Below are positions 9,052-18,488 of a stretch of 64,000 bases of DNA, one piece after another. The stretch spans positions 308,818 through 372,817 of the forward strand of contig NZ_JH126468.1 in assembly GCF_000225705.1 (NCBI RefSeq). The letters are read 5' to 3'. The translations under genes and the position numbers were made by a program. The notes under the pieces are model-generated. The model made no database searches and was not told the DNA's origin. It saw nothing but the letters and a program-made list of their open reading frames with translations. The stretch's first letter is position 1, and each line of letters opens with the position of its first letter. The DNA is from Collinsella tanakaei YIT 12063. GTDB lineage: Bacteria; Actinomycetota; Coriobacteriia; Coriobacteriales; Coriobacteriaceae.

Positions 9052-10067
9052 TAGTACTCAACCACCCGATAGTAGCGGCGTATATCAAGATCGTGATCGC
9101 GAAGGATCGAGAGATGGGTGCTCACGCGCTCCAGCATCGCGGACATGACCAGAGGGGAGACGAGCGGGCGGACGCTCTCTTCGACTCCCTCAAGTTTGAA
9201 GTCCCTAGTGTCCCATACCTGAACTTTGTCGGTATGCTGGCGCACGAACCGCTCGACTCGGTCAACCAGGGGACGGGTCTCGTCCTCGCTCTTAAAGAGC
9301 ATGAAGCTCATTTCGGGATCGGTCATCTCAATGGTGCCGTGGAAGAATTCCGCAGCATGGATGGACTTGGTCGCGATCCACTGCATCTCCTCGAGCACGC
9401 ACATCGCGAAGCAGTAGGTCTCGCCCCAAACGTTGCCGGAGCCAACGCACATGTGGAACGGAGTATCCTTGTGCCTCGTTGCGAACTCGAGCGCCGCGGC
9501 GTCCTGCTGCTCCCTCACGCCCTGGAGAACATCGGGCATCTTCTTGAGGGCGCCCATGAAGCTGTCGTACTCGGGGAACTCCCCGTTATTCTTCATGAAG
9601 CGGGCGGCGATGGCAAAGTACTGGATATAGATCTCCTCGACGAGGTTGTCGTTCGATGCCTTCTTGTTCTCGAAAACGTAATCCGAGCATTCGGACAGTG
9701 GGCAGCCATCCTCTCCAACCAAAGAAATGACCTTAGCACCGAGGGACTGGGCGTACTTCGCTGCCTCGATTGTCTCGACAGTGGTTCCCGAAAGAGATGC
9801 CGTGATTACGACAGAATCCTTGCCGAGCGACACCGGCTTTGCTTTCACGAGCTCCGCGGCGATCTCCCAGTACCAGGGGATAGAAGAATGCGTCTTGAGA
9901 AGGTAGGTAACAGGACTTGCCATGGAATAAGTACCACCAGATCCAACCAGGTAGAGGTTCTTGTAGCCCTTCTCGCAGATCCCATCAACCGCCGCGTTGA
10001 TTTCGTCGATGTTATCAATTGCCTTCTCAAGTACCTCGCGATAGATCGCTTCGTCATATCCAACCAT
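9051..10067 (-). CDS. SIS-domain sugar isomerase/deglycase, FrlB-like
   Basis: 338-residue protein with two SIS (phosphosugar-binding) domains. The first carries LVGSGGTYSMASP near residue 40 and TASLSGTTVETIEAA near 90. The second carries KSIHAAEFFHGTIEM, where FrlB and GfrF have their catalytic region. The C-terminus DIRRYYRVVEY closely resembles the FrlB end. These enzymes cleave fructoselysine-6-phosphate or glucoselysine-6-phosphate to sugar phosphate and the amine. It is the first gene of the PTS operon, with GAGGAAGGAATTGAC before the ATG. The exact Amadori substrate cannot be read from sequence; a sugar-phosphate isomerase is the alternative. Confidence 0.8.
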   Translation of the reverse strand: MVGYDEAIYREVLEKAIDNIDEINAAVDGICEKGYKNLYLVGSGGTYSMASPVTYLLKTHSSIPWYWEIAAELVKAKPVSLGKDSVVITASLSGTTVETIEAAKYAQSLGAKVISLVGEDGCPLSECSDYVFENKKASNDNLVEEIYIQYFAIAARFMKNNGEFPEYDSFMGALKKMPDVLQGVREQQDAAALEFATRHKDTPFHMCVGSGNVWGETYCFAMCVLEEMQWIATKSIHAAEFFHGTIEMTDPEMSFMLFKSEDETRPLVDRVERFVRQHTDKVQVWDTRDFKLEGVEESVRPLVSPLVMSAMLERVSTHLSILRDHDLDIRRYYRVVEY

Positions 10068-10120
10068 GTCAATTCCTTCCTCGTCATACCAAGATGCGGT
10101 GGTCTAATTACTAAGCGTTG

Positions 10121-10220
10121 CAACCACTTGTTATTATAGATATACCTATTAATCAGAAATGACAACCACTATGACTTTTCAATCTACCATTTTTGCCATG
10201 AACGGTAGTTTTCCACCGTT
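10121..10220. promoter_or_regulatory. Divergent promoter/operator between the PTS operon and the GntR genes
   Basis: On the minus strand, TTGTCA (10160-10165) and TATCTA (10137-10142) are 17 bp apart and form a good sigma-70 promoter for the PTS operon. CAACCACT occurs at 10121-10128 and 10163-10170, 42 bp apart and flanking that promoter. Nearer the regulator, AACGGT-N8-ACCGTT at 10201-10220 is a perfect inverted repeat. Both are candidate sites for the adjacent GntR regulators. Confidence 0.6.
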
Positions 10221-10267
10221 ATTTGGTATATTTATCTGACCATGTGGTTAGAGAAGAGTTATCGCTG

Positions 10268-11005
10268 ATGAATTCGATCGACGATATTGCTAAAGCGCTG
10301 CAAGACGGAATAGCCTCGGGCGCATATCCCTGCGGAACGCGCATCCCTTCCGAGAGGACACTCGCCGAAACATTTGAAGTGAGCCGCGCAACGATCAGGT
10401 CGGCAATCGATATCCTTGTCGATACGGGCCGACTCAAGCGGGTCCATGGCAAAGGAACATTTGTCATGCAAACCGATATCGACGATGCCGCCATACACTT
10501 CAAGGGTATGAACGAGCTCCTTAGTCGCGCCGGCTACGAACCGTCCTCGAGCATATTGAGGACCCAGCTCCGCTCGGCAGGATTCTGCCTCTCCCGTATC
10601 TTCGATGTCCCCGAAAGCTCTGAGCTATTCCAGATTGTCCGCTTGCGCTCCGGCAACGGAGTCCCAATCTCCGTCGAAAACACGTTCACAATCCCGTCGC
10701 TCATAAAGGGTATCGAATCGATAGATTTTAAGGTCTACTCCCTTTACGACACCTTCCGGATGAACCACGTCGAGATCCAGCACATCAACCAGAAACTGTC
10801 GAGCACCCGCGCCCGACAGAGCAACGCCCGAGCGCTTGGCACGGCGGAGGGCACCCCCGTCATGCGCATCCAAATCACCGCGCTCGACGGAGGGGACAAC
10901 GTCGTTGAGTTCACCGACGTCGCCGTTCTACCTGCATTCTGCAGCTACTATACTGATGCCATCATCTCAGACGGCGTCTACTCGATCAACTACCAGGGCA
11001 TCTAG
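10268..11005 (+). CDS. GntR-family regulator with UTRA domain (HutC type)
   Basis: About 245 residues from the ATG at 10268, which follows GAGAAGAG; an upstream TTG at 10223 is less likely. The N-terminal winged helix has AYPCGTRIPSERTLAETFEVSRATIRSAIDILVDTG split over residues about 17-53, then the wing RVHGKGTFV. The C-terminal UTRA effector domain carries RLRSGNGVPISVENTF and YDTFRMNHVEIQ. HutC-type UTRA domains usually sense a phosphosugar or related metabolite. It is divergent from the PTS/deglycase operon and followed at 8 bp by a second GntR gene, so it probably controls that operon. Confidence 0.88.
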   Translation: MNSIDDIAKALQDGIASGAYPCGTRIPSERTLAETFEVSRATIRSAIDILVDTGRLKRVHGKGTFVMQTDIDDAAIHFKGMNELLSRAGYEPSSSILRTQLRSAGFCLSRIFDVPESSELFQIVRLRSGNGVPISVENTFTIPSLIKGIESIDFKVYSLYDTFRMNHVEIQHINQKLSSTRARQSNARALGTAEGTPVMRIQITALDGGDNVVEFTDVAVLPAFCSYYTDAIISDGVYSINYQGI

Positions 11006-11013
11006 GGATCCTC

Positions 11014-11718
11014 ATGCCGAAGCTTTTCAATCTTCTCTCAAGCGACGTTGAAGAATACGTACTTCAATTTATTGAAACGCACGGCCTCAAAGCAGGAGAC
11101 CGACTTCCAACTGAACGATCCCTTGCGGAGGAGCTCGGCATCACCCGCTCGTCATTAAGAAGCGGACTGCAGGCGCTCATCGACCAAGGAGTCATATATA
11201 GCAAGCAGGGAAGCGGCTCATACCTCTGCCACCCAAAAGCCGTTCGCTCCCTTGCAAAGTATTGCTTTCCCTTTGCCGACGAGAACCTTGCGAACAAGCG
11301 TTACGAAGCGATGCCGGTCGGATCCTTACCCTCCGACCTCGACTGGCTCGAAGACTATCTCATGGCAAGCAACGATAGGGACGTCGCCCAGCTTGACCTG
11401 TTTCTCGAATCAATTGATAACTGCCTCGTTGCGCTCACAGCTAACGCCCAATCGGCACAATCATGCGCCTTGTTCCCAAACTTGTTCAAACTGAACAACG
11501 TACCCGCTGGCATCGTCCAGACTCAGGAGGTTAGGGTCTTCGACAAACCGAGCGGCTCGGTTTCAAAGCTCCTCCGTACGCGCGAACCAGAGACGCTGCT
11601 CCTACTCCAAAACAGGTTGCTCCTTGGCGATCGTCAGATAGCCCTCTCCTACTCCATTTGCGTCGGCACACGCGTCGATCTCATATCGAGAACTGGTTTA
11701 CCCCGCAGGCCCAATTAA
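11014..11718 (+). CDS. Second GntR-family transcriptional regulator
   Basis: 234 residues with an N-terminal GntR winged helix: LKAGDRLPTERSLAEELGITRSSL at about residues 25-48 and the wing YSKQGSGSYL. The C-terminal domain (from about residue 100) is only weakly UTRA-like. It follows the first GntR gene by 8 bp, with GGGATCCTC before the ATG, and is probably co-transcribed. Two different GntR repressors in a row suggests dual control of the divergent PTS operon, or that one responds to another ligand. Confidence 0.82.
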   Translation: MPKLFNLLSSDVEEYVLQFIETHGLKAGDRLPTERSLAEELGITRSSLRSGLQALIDQGVIYSKQGSGSYLCHPKAVRSLAKYCFPFADENLANKRYEAMPVGSLPSDLDWLEDYLMASNDRDVAQLDLFLESIDNCLVALTANAQSAQSCALFPNLFKLNNVPAGIVQTQEVRVFDKPSGSVSKLLRTREPETLLLLQNRLLLGDRQIALSYSICVGTRVDLISRTGLPRRPN

Positions 11719-12387
11719 ACCTCCGGTAAAACTGCTGCACGACCATGAGCCGATTCTTTGTAACCGCTGCAACTTGAGTCTTCCGTAAGGGCGGGGCGTC
11801 TGGGAGATGCCACGCTAGCGCCTTCATGAGCGGCAGTCCAGGTAGTCACGTCGACCAACACGAGATATGGGCAATGGTTCCGGCAAACGATTCGAAATAT
11901 GGTGCCGTTCGACTCGCCGCCCTCGACCGATACGAGCAACATGCGAGGAAATTCCCTACGCCGCAGAATCGGTCGCCCGTCATGGAGTAGCGAGGCACGG
12001 TCATCGTTCTTTGTACGAGCGCCGGGACCGACCTGAGGGACGGCTTTCTTGTGGCGCCTACCGCTTATCAGTCCGCTCCCAGGTTTCTAAATCGCTCGTA
12101 AAACGCTTTCAGGCGCGCGACGACTCGCGACTTCACCTCCGCGCAGGCGTTTTGCGGCGCGAAGCGCGATAACTTCTTTGTCATGATGCCCGCGATCGCG
12201 GCGTCCGCCTCGGGAATACCGCCCATTAACCACACCTCCCAGACCTCGGTGAAGCTGAGAGAGCCAGAGTCGAAAGGTGCCCGCACCGCACCGCCTGACA
12301 GGAACGGCGATATGTGAAGCAAGCGCATGATACAATCGCTCGGCACATCCCAACCATCACCCCCACCACCGCAAAGGAGCAGCATCC
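11719..12387. other. Intergenic stretch, possibly decayed coding sequence
   Basis: About 670 bases without a supported gene. One plus-strand frame near 11870-11990 reads AMVPANDSKYGAVRLAALDRYEQ before a stop, which looks protein-like. It has no start signal and I cannot identify it. The last part (12373-12387) holds the AAGGAG site of the next gene. Confidence 0.35.
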
Positions 12388-13395
12388 GTGGCGAACGTCG
12401 TCGACAACCTCACCGACCGCGCGTTAGAGCTTGCGCGCCTCACCATAGTCCGCCGCATCATCACCGCGATCGCCGTCTTCGTGTCCGCTCTTATCCAGAC
12501 GTTCCTCATCCAGGCGTTCGTCCAGCCTGCGGACCTTTTGCCCAGCGGCTTTACCGGCGTGGCGGTCCTTGTCGACCGCATCACCTCGCTGGGAGGCGTT
12601 CGAATCGACACCTCCCTCGGCATGCTCGCGCTCAACATCCCCGTCGCCCTCATGTGCTGGAGCGGCATCAGCAAGCGCTTTGTCATCTTCTCCATGGCGC
12701 AGGTCGCGCTGTCCTCGCTCTTCCTCAACGTCTTCCATTTTGCTCCGTTTTTGGGCGATAAGATCATGCTCATCATCTTTGGCGGCGTGGTCTCCGGCCT
12801 CTCCATCGCCATCGCGCTCAAGGCGGGCGCATCTACCGGCGGCACCGACTTTATAGCCCTATGGGTCTCCAACCACACCGGCAAGACCATCTGGGGCGTC
12901 ATCTTCGCTTTCAACTGCTTCATCCTGGTCATCTTTGGCTGGATGTTCGGCTGGGACAACGCAGCGTATTCCATTGTGTTCCAGTTCATCTCCACCAAGA
13001 CCATCGACAGCTTCTACCATCGCTATGACCGCGTGACGCTGCAGATCACCACGCGTCTGGCGGACGAGGTCATGACCGCCTACGTCAACCACTTCCAGCA
13101 CGGCATCAGCTGCGCGGAGGTCATCGGCGGCTACAGCCGCGAAAAGATGTACCTGCTGCACACCGTGGTCTCCACATATGAAAGCCAGGACATCATCAAG
13201 CTGGTGCAGGATATCGACCCGGGCGCCGTCATCAACGTATTCCACACGCTCAACTTTGTGGGCGGCTGGTGGGGAGGCCACGTGGACGAGCCCCTGCCCA
13301 CGGCAGTTCCCGATCCCGATAAGCCCGCCCGCCTGCTCTCCAAGCAGGCTCGTCGCAACGAGCAGTCGCGCCTGCAACAGGACGACGGCCGTTAG
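12388..13395 (+). CDS. YitT-family membrane protein (DUF161 plus DUF2179)
   Basis: 335 residues starting at a GTG at 12388 with AAGGAG 8 bases upstream. Five or so hydrophobic helices occupy residues about 25-205. The conserved GASTGGTDFIALWVSNHTG lies around 152-170. The C-terminal soluble DUF2179 domain has VIGGYSREKMYLLHTVVS and DPGAVINVFHTLNFVGG. The family is widespread, sits in the cytoplasmic membrane and has no settled function. A charged tail follows. It stands alone, and a strong terminator follows 27 bp after the stop. Confidence 0.9.
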   Translation: MANVVDNLTDRALELARLTIVRRIITAIAVFVSALIQTFLIQAFVQPADLLPSGFTGVAVLVDRITSLGGVRIDTSLGMLALNIPVALMCWSGISKRFVIFSMAQVALSSLFLNVFHFAPFLGDKIMLIIFGGVVSGLSIAIALKAGASTGGTDFIALWVSNHTGKTIWGVIFAFNCFILVIFGWMFGWDNAAYSIVFQFISTKTIDSFYHRYDRVTLQITTRLADEVMTAYVNHFQHGISCAEVIGGYSREKMYLLHTVVSTYESQDIIKLVQDIDPGAVINVFHTLNFVGGWWGGHVDEPLPTAVPDPDKPARLLSKQARRNEQSRLQQDDGR

Positions 13396-13421
13396 ACCGC
13401 TACCTTCAACCTAGACGCATA

Positions 13422-13466
13422 GCGCCGCCGGCTTCCCTAGAAGAAGACGGCGGCGCTTCTTTATTT
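13422..13466. terminator. Rho-independent terminator after the YitT gene
   Basis: GCGCCGCCG (13422-13430) pairs perfectly with CGGCGGCGC (13448-13456), and a T-rich tail TTCTTTATTTATT follows. It lies between the convergent yitT-like gene and proC. Confidence 0.9.
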
Positions 13467-13496
13467 ATTGGAGCGAACGCTGAATATGCGACGACG

Positions 13497-14288
13497 CTAT
13501 CCCTCGATAGCATCGATGGCGCGGATGAACGCCGAGCGCATGCCCGCCGCCTCGAGCTCCGCCACGCCGCGGATGGTGGTGCCGCCGGGCGAGCATACCG
13601 CGTCCTTCATGGCGCCGGGGTGCGCACCCGTGGCAAGTTGCAGTTTTGCCGTGCCAGCCACCATCTGGCTCACCATCTGGTAAGCCGTGGCGCGCGGGAT
13701 GCCGTGCTTGACGGCGGCATCGCCCAGGGCCTCGATCACCATGGCGATGAACGCGGGCGAGCAACCGCCCACGGTACCAGCGACGGAGAGCAGGCGGCTT
13801 TCAACCTGAACCACGGATCCCAAGAGCTCCAACAGGCCGTGCACCAGCTCCGTCTCGGCATCGTCCAGCGTATGCTCTTTCTCGCACGCGATCACACCCT
13901 CATTGATGGAAACGGGGGTGTTGGGCACGGTCGAGAGATGATGCGTACCCGCAAGCAGCTCCTCATAGCGGTCGCAGCCCCAGCCCGCGGCAACAGACAA
14001 AATGGCCTTTGAGGCAAGGGCGCCTGCCAGCGGAGGCAGGACGGACTCGATCATGTAGGGCTTGATGGCGATAACCACCACGTCCGCAGCGTCGACAACC
14101 TCCGCCGCATCGGCAAGGGCATGCATGCCCCTGGCCTCGCAGCGCGGCACCAGCGCCTCGTAGCGGCCAGCGCACGCGTAGAGATTGCCCGCCGGCACGG
14201 CGCCGGACGCGATCCAGCCGTCCGCCATGGCGGATGCCATATTGCCAAACCCGATAAAACCAATCTTGCACTGTGACACGTCGACCAT
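13497..14288 (-). CDS. proC: Pyrroline-5-carboxylate reductase
   Basis: 263 residues from the ATG at 14288, chosen because GAAGGAGG precedes it and the Rossmann motif KIGFIGFGNMASAM begins a few residues later. Catalyses the last step of proline synthesis, reducing P5C with NAD(P)H. Typical motifs: VVIAIKPYMIESVLPPL, TVPNTPVSINEGV, TVGGCSPAFIAMVIEAL and the C-terminal DAVCSPGGTTIRGVAELE that forms the substrate site. The length is normal. It lies 98 bp downstream of glyA and may share its transcript. Confidence 0.95.
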   Translation of the reverse strand: MVDVSQCKIGFIGFGNMASAMADGWIASGAVPAGNLYACAGRYEALVPRCEARGMHALADAAEVVDAADVVVIAIKPYMIESVLPPLAGALASKAILSVAAGWGCDRYEELLAGTHHLSTVPNTPVSINEGVIACEKEHTLDDAETELVHGLLELLGSVVQVESRLLSVAGTVGGCSPAFIAMVIEALGDAAVKHGIPRATAYQMVSQMVAGTAKLQLATGAHPGAMKDAVCSPGGTTIRGVAELEAAGMRSAFIRAIDAIEG

Positions 14289-14386
14289 GGACGCCCTCCT
14301 TCGCAACCGCGCACGCGGCATAGCTGTTGTTTTGCTCGTTGACTATTGTGGCGCGGCAGACGCAACGCCGCAAATCGGAATGCCGG

Positions 14387-15562
14387 CTACAGGCCCGGGT
14401 AGAGCGGATGGGCCTCAAGCAGCTCGTCCACGCGAGCGCGAACGGCCGCGAGGACGCCCTCATCGTCCGCATTGAAGACCACGCGAGCGATAAGGCCGCC
14501 GATCTCGCGAAACTCATCCGCCGTAAAGCCGCGCGTGGTGCCCGCCGCGGAGCCGACGCGAATACCGCTGGTCACAAACGGGGAACGCGGCTCGCCGGGA
14601 ATAGAGTTCTTGTTGACGGTAAGGCCCGCGGCGTCCAGTAGATGCTCGGCGTCCTTGCCGGTGACGTCTGCGGGGGTGAGGTCGACTAGGCACAGATGGT
14701 TGTCCGTTCCACCCGAAACCAGGCGAAGACCGCCCTGGACCAGACCCTCGCCCAATGCCGCCGCATTAGCGACCACGTTGTCGATGTACTCGGCGAACGA
14801 CGGCTGCAAGGCCTCGCCAAACGCAACCGCCTTGCCTGCGATCACGTGCATGAGAGGACCGCCCTGGGTACCGGGGAACACCGCCTTGTCGATTGCGCGG
14901 GCAAGCTCCTCGTCATTAGTGAGGATGAACCCGCCGCGCGGGCCGCGAAGGGTCTTATGGCTGGTAGAGGTCACCACGTCCGCGTGAGGGAAGGGCGACG
15001 GATGGGCGCCGGTAGCGACCAAGCCGGCGATATGGGCCATATCGATCATAAGGCGCGCGCCCACGCCGTGCGCGATGGTCGCCATGCGCTCAAGCTCGTC
15101 ATAGTCGATGGTCTCCGTCTCAAGGTTAAGGCCGTACGGAACGAAGTTGTACAGCTTGCCTGAGAAGTTGACCGGGCTGCCGTGGGTAAGATGCCCGCCT
15201 TGGTCCAGGCTCATACCCAAGATGGTATCGCCCGGCTCCACCAGCGCGGCATAGGCTGCCAGGTTGGCGTTGGCGCCGCAATGAGGCTGGACGTTGGCGA
15301 ACTTGCAGCCAAACAGCTCGCAAGCGCGCTGGCGGGCCAGGTTCTCGACCACGTCCACCTTCTCGCAACCGCCGTAGTAGCGGCGCGAGGGATAGCCCTC
15401 GGCATATTTGTTGGTAAGCACCGTGCCCACCGCCTCGAGCACGGCGGGGCTAGTAAAGTTCTCCGATGCGATCAGCTCGATGGTCTGGCGCTGGCGCGCA
15501 AGCTCGTCATCGATCGCGGCGGCGATTTGGGGGTCGGAGTCGGCAAGGGATTTCATGAGCAT
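14387..15562 (-). CDS. glyA: Serine hydroxymethyltransferase
   Basis: 391 residues from the ATG at 15562, which has AAAGGAG 7 bases upstream; in-frame Mets at 15583 and 15556 are weaker. PLP enzyme that interconverts serine and glycine with tetrahydrofolate. Seen: [50 protein letters not shown]; and the PLP-lysine segment [14 protein letters not shown] with a Thr replacing the usual second residue. The length is slightly short of E. coli GlyA (417) but complete. It is divergent from the gene at 15809 and upstream of proC. Confidence 0.95.
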   Translation of the reverse strand: MLMKSLADSDPQIAAAIDDELARQRQTIELIASENFTSPAVLEAVGTVLTNKYAEGYPSRRYYGGCEKVDVVENLARQRACELFGCKFANVQPHCGANANLAAYAALVEPGDTILGMSLDQGGHLTHGSPVNFSGKLYNFVPYGLNLETETIDYDELERMATIAHGVGARLMIDMAHIAGLVATGAHPSPFPHADVVTSTSHKTLRGPRGGFILTNDEELARAIDKAVFPGTQGGPLMHVIAGKAVAFGEALQPSFAEYIDNVVANAAALGEGLVQGGLRLVSGGTDNHLCLVDLTPADVTGKDAEHLLDAAGLTVNKNSIPGEPRSPFVTSGIRVGSAAGTTRGFTADEFREIGGLIARVVFNADDEGVLAAVRARVDELLEAHPLYPGL

Positions 15563-15808
15563 GTCTGGCTCCTTTACAATCATGTTGTACTTCTCGCCCG
15601 CATATAAGGCTGCCGCGGCAAAGCGACCGCAGGAGCCGCGCCGCACAAGCGGACAACATACCAACGCTACCCCGCGCGAGCACCGCTTACACGCCCGTTT
15701 CGCCGAAGCGGCGCAATTTAACATGACGGCGGCTGCCCCGGCGCTATACTGTGGCCAACTGCCGCGACATCCCCGCGCAAAACCGCGCCGGCCGCACAGG
15801 AGGCACGC

Positions 15809-16888
15809 ATGAGCAAGCGCCACACCGACATCGATCCGTTCAACGCCGGCGAGCCCATTTTGCCGTGGTGCGATCCCGATTCCTTTGATGATGATTCCGG
15901 GTTTGATATTGAGGACGAGAACGAGAGCACCCCGCACGAATACCCCGGCAGCTCCTCGTCCAGCTCCGCCTCAAGCCGCAGCAGCTCCCGGACATCGTCC
16001 AAACAATCCGCGTCCAAACGCCCAAAAGCGTCGGCGCACAGCGCTTGGAGCTCGCTTGACCTTAACAAGCCTGCGAAGTCGAGCAGAAAGACCAAGAAGG
16101 CAAAGGCTCTAAGCTCAAGCGACCAGCCGGTAAGCACGCGCAACCGCACGCGTCCCGTTCTTATAGGCATCTTGGTGCTCTTTTTGCTAAGCGGCGGGTT
16201 TTCATTTGTCGCGCGCATCCCCGGCTGCATAGCGGGAACCTTCTCGTCCTTTTTCAGCTCATCCGGCAGCTCGCTTGAAGACGATCTTGAAGACGCGCTG
16301 CCCGGAGGAGCACCAGAAGCACCCAACTACTCTGCAGAGGATCTTTCGGAGGCGGAAAACGCGTGCCTGGATGCCACCACGTCGCGCATGGAGCTGCTCA
16401 CCACCCCTGGCACAGCCGAATACCAGCAGGCAACCACGTTGATTGCGGACGATTTTAACCAGGCGTGCGAAGACTACCTATACTACAGTGCCGATGAGCT
16501 GGGTCTTAACGGCGAGACCGTGGCCACCTGGCTAATAGGCAGCCTGGATTACCAAATGTCGAGCGTCCACGCGTTTCCCAATGACACCCCGCCCTACGGC
16601 TCCGCCTACCTTGACGTCACCGTTGCGGACCCCTTGGGCCTGTATGACTCGTTTTTTACGCCCGCCTCCAACTACCTTATGGAGCAAGATCTACTTGGGT
16701 ATGATGACGAGCCCGGCCCCAGCGATGAGGTACGCTGGCACCTGGGCGGGATGCTACAAGACGCCATAGACTCCTCAACGGAAACGGCCCAACCTTTTGT
16801 GCGCTTTGAGCTTGTCTACGCCAACGGCACCTGGAGCATCAGCGAGACCGAATACGTCTCTGAGCTTGAGTTTATCTTTGGCATGTAG
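15809..16888 (+). CDS. Unassigned single-pass membrane protein with Ser-rich cytoplasmic part
   Basis: 359 residues, ATG at 15809 with AGGAGGCACGC upstream. Residues 1-110 are acidic, then Ser/Lys-rich and probably disordered. One transmembrane helix follows at about 115-137 ([19 protein letters not shown]). The rest is extracytoplasmic, including a conserved-looking domain from about 170 to 359 with [17 protein letters not shown] and a C-terminal [20 protein letters not shown] recognise no family. The layout resembles small secreted-domain proteins of Coriobacteriia that are often called hypothetical. A TATACT box lies about 60 bp upstream. Confidence 0.8.
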   Translation: MSKRHTDIDPFNAGEPILPWCDPDSFDDDSGFDIEDENESTPHEYPGSSSSSSASSRSSSRTSSKQSASKRPKASAHSAWSSLDLNKPAKSSRKTKKAKALSSSDQPVSTRNRTRPVLIGILVLFLLSGGFSFVARIPGCIAGTFSSFFSSSGSSLEDDLEDALPGGAPEAPNYSAEDLSEAENACLDATTSRMELLTTPGTAEYQQATTLIADDFNQACEDYLYYSADELGLNGETVATWLIGSLDYQMSSVHAFPNDTPPYGSAYLDVTVADPLGLYDSFFTPASNYLMEQDLLGYDDEPGPSDEVRWHLGGMLQDAIDSSTETAQPFVRFELVYANGTWSISETEYVSELEFIFGM

Positions 16889-17201
16889 CATTACAGGGCA
16901 AGGTGCCAATCGCCCACATAGCGCACGCTTAACATACTCCCACAAGATACGAAGGGATGAAACGGCCGAAATGACACATCGTCATGCACGCGGTGCCCGA
17001 TGCCAAAACAACGTGGTACGGAAGCGCGCCATATTAAGCGTCTCGGCAATGCGCCCGCTTGCCGATAGGCGGGCGCGTCCATCGGAAACAACACTCGAAC
17101 AAACTCCTTTGAGCGTTAAATGATGCATAGTCTTGTCATCTACGACGAATAGAGCGAAATGGCTTTCCTGAACACTTCAATTAGCGATTGCGTATCAACC
17201 T
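16889..17201. other. Intergenic stretch with a GC hairpin
   Basis: 313 bases with no supported gene. A perfect 8-bp hairpin (GCGCCCGC 17051-17058 with GCGGGCGC 17069-17076) has no T-tract and may act as a weak terminator or mRNA-stabilising structure. Confidence 0.4.
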
Positions 17202-17587
17202 ATGGCACTTTTTTCTAAGAAAAAGCAGCTCCAATAGCTGTTGCCTTGTTAGTCACGGTAGCCTTATTTTTCGGCGCCGTGACATGGATTCTGCTGACAT
17301 CGCCGGGCGGCGGCGAAATCCGCAGTGCCATGTTTTTCAGCGATGGAACCGTAACGGATATATCAATTGAAAAGCATCACGTAGACATCTTAATCAATCG
17401 CTCCGACATCTACGATTCTGAATCAATCGTGACGTTCGACCTCTCCAACCATGCTGAAGAGCTCGACGACCTGAGCTTGGGAGAGATGGTCACCGTTCAT
17501 CATTGGATCGACAGCAGGGAGGGGAAAGCAGTCGATGCAAGGTCGGTTGAACCAATTGAACCAAATACTGACGGCAACGCCAGGTGA
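17202..17587 (+). pseudogene. Small membrane-anchored protein with a frameshift near its start
   Basis: The ATG at 17202 begins MALFSKKK, then hits a stop. The neighbouring frame supplies AAPIAVALLVTVALFFGAVTWILL (one transmembrane helix) and a soluble tail ending at 17587. The two join if the A-run at 17220-17224 had one more A, giving about 128 residues. The tail (ISIEKHHVDILI, LGEMVTVHHWIDSREGKAVDA) looks like a small beta-rich domain, but I recognise no family. No good ribosome site precedes 17202. It could instead start at the TTG at 17246 without the lysine stretch. The defect matches the A-run losses in the ATPase at 4906. Confidence 0.55.
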
Positions 17588-17757
17588 AGAAAAACCTGAC
17601 GGCTCCATCGAGCCCGCGGATATCAGCTTGTCAGGTGAGCGACGACTAACGATCATCGCGGCAGGCCGAGCAGGCTGGAGATATAGAACGCGGACCCAGG
17701 TCGAAAAACCCGGGCCCGCATAGTCATGCCTCTTGGCAATGGCTTTCTCATATTATT

Positions 17758-17781
17758 AAAAAGGCCCCATTGCTGGAGCCT
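17758..17781 (-). terminator. Terminator of tRNA-Leu(CAG)
   Basis: On the minus strand AGGCTCC and GGGGCCT form a 7-bp stem with a 10-base loop, followed by TTTTT. It lies 15 bases past the tRNA 3' end. Confidence 0.75.
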
Positions 17782-17795
17782 CTTTCAATTCAAGA

Positions 17796-17882
17796 TGGTG
17801 CGGGCGAAAGGACTTGAACCTTCACGAGCCGGAGCTCATATGGACCTGAACCATACGCGTCTGCCAATTCCGCCACGCCCGC
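17796..17882 (-). tRNA. tRNA-Leu, anticodon CAG
   Basis: 87-nt class II tRNA. The acceptor GCGGGCG pairs with CGCCCGC, CCA is encoded (17796-17798), and the T-loop is GGTTCAAGTCC. The anticodon stem ATGG/CCAT encloses the loop TTCAGGT, giving anticodon CAG. A long variable arm is present, as expected for Leu. Confidence 0.95.
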
Positions 17883-17993
17883 GCACTCGTTTATAATAAA
17901 CCAATAATCGACTTGGGTTCAAGAAGTATTTTCAACTTTTTTGGACGAGCATCGCAAGCGCGCCCGCAACCCCGTCAATCTACCGCAAGGCCC

Positions 17994-18359
17994 CTACTCG
18001 CGGCACAGATGAATGGCAAACCCGCCAATCTCTTCCTTAAAGTAGACCAGCTTGGTGGATCCGTCCTCATACAGGGCGCGCGATTCCTCGTTGATCTCGA
18101 AACCACGATCGCTAAACCACTTCTCTGCGGCGACAATGTCATTCACGGCAAAGCCAATGTGGCCATGAGTGCCGCGACCGTTCTGCTTCATGGTCTCCAC
18201 CAGGGTGTCGGAAAAGAAGGACACGGGCACCTCGTTCACGGGCAGGCCCATCAGCACAGAGAAGCGCTCGGCGATTCTCTTCGCCTGCTCCGGATTCTCC
18301 GCGTTGATGCCCACGTGGGCGATATGCATGTCAAACAGCTCTACAGGGTTCTCGCTCAT
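17994..18359 (-). CDS. VOC (glyoxalase/dioxygenase superfamily) protein
   Basis: About 121 residues from the ATG at 18359 with GGGAGAACGGT upstream; a longer upstream frame has no ribosome site. One glyoxalase-like domain: AHVGINAENPEQAKRIAERF, then THGHIGFAVNDIVAAEKWF, RGFEI and a C-terminal EEIGGFAIHLCRE. The sequence strongly recalls the VOC domain carried at the C-terminus of some KHG/KDPG aldolases of Firmicutes and Actinobacteria, here free-standing. Substrate unknown. It lies downstream of the PTS IIB gene and may be part of that sugar-related unit. Confidence 0.75.
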   Translation of the reverse strand: MSENPVELFDMHIAHVGINAENPEQAKRIAERFSVLMGLPVNEVPVSFFSDTLVETMKQNGRGTHGHIGFAVNDIVAAEKWFSDRGFEINEESRALYEDGSTKLVYFKEEIGGFAIHLCRE

Positions 18360-18488
18360 ACCGTTCTCCCATCGGTCAGTGTGCGCCACGCGCACATGCG
18401 AAAAAACGAAGCGCCCGCAAGCATCCATGCAAGCGAGCGCCGTAGCACATAGAGCGCTGCGGAAACCGCAGCAATGCAGCCCTTTGGC

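Noticed and set aside
15563-15808. Glycine riboswitch upstream of glyA
   Set aside because: None of the conserved aptamer blocks can be found.
15563-15937. 125-residue N-terminal extension of GlyA
   Set aside because: Family proteins start near [18 protein letters not shown] is placed for the ATG at 15562.
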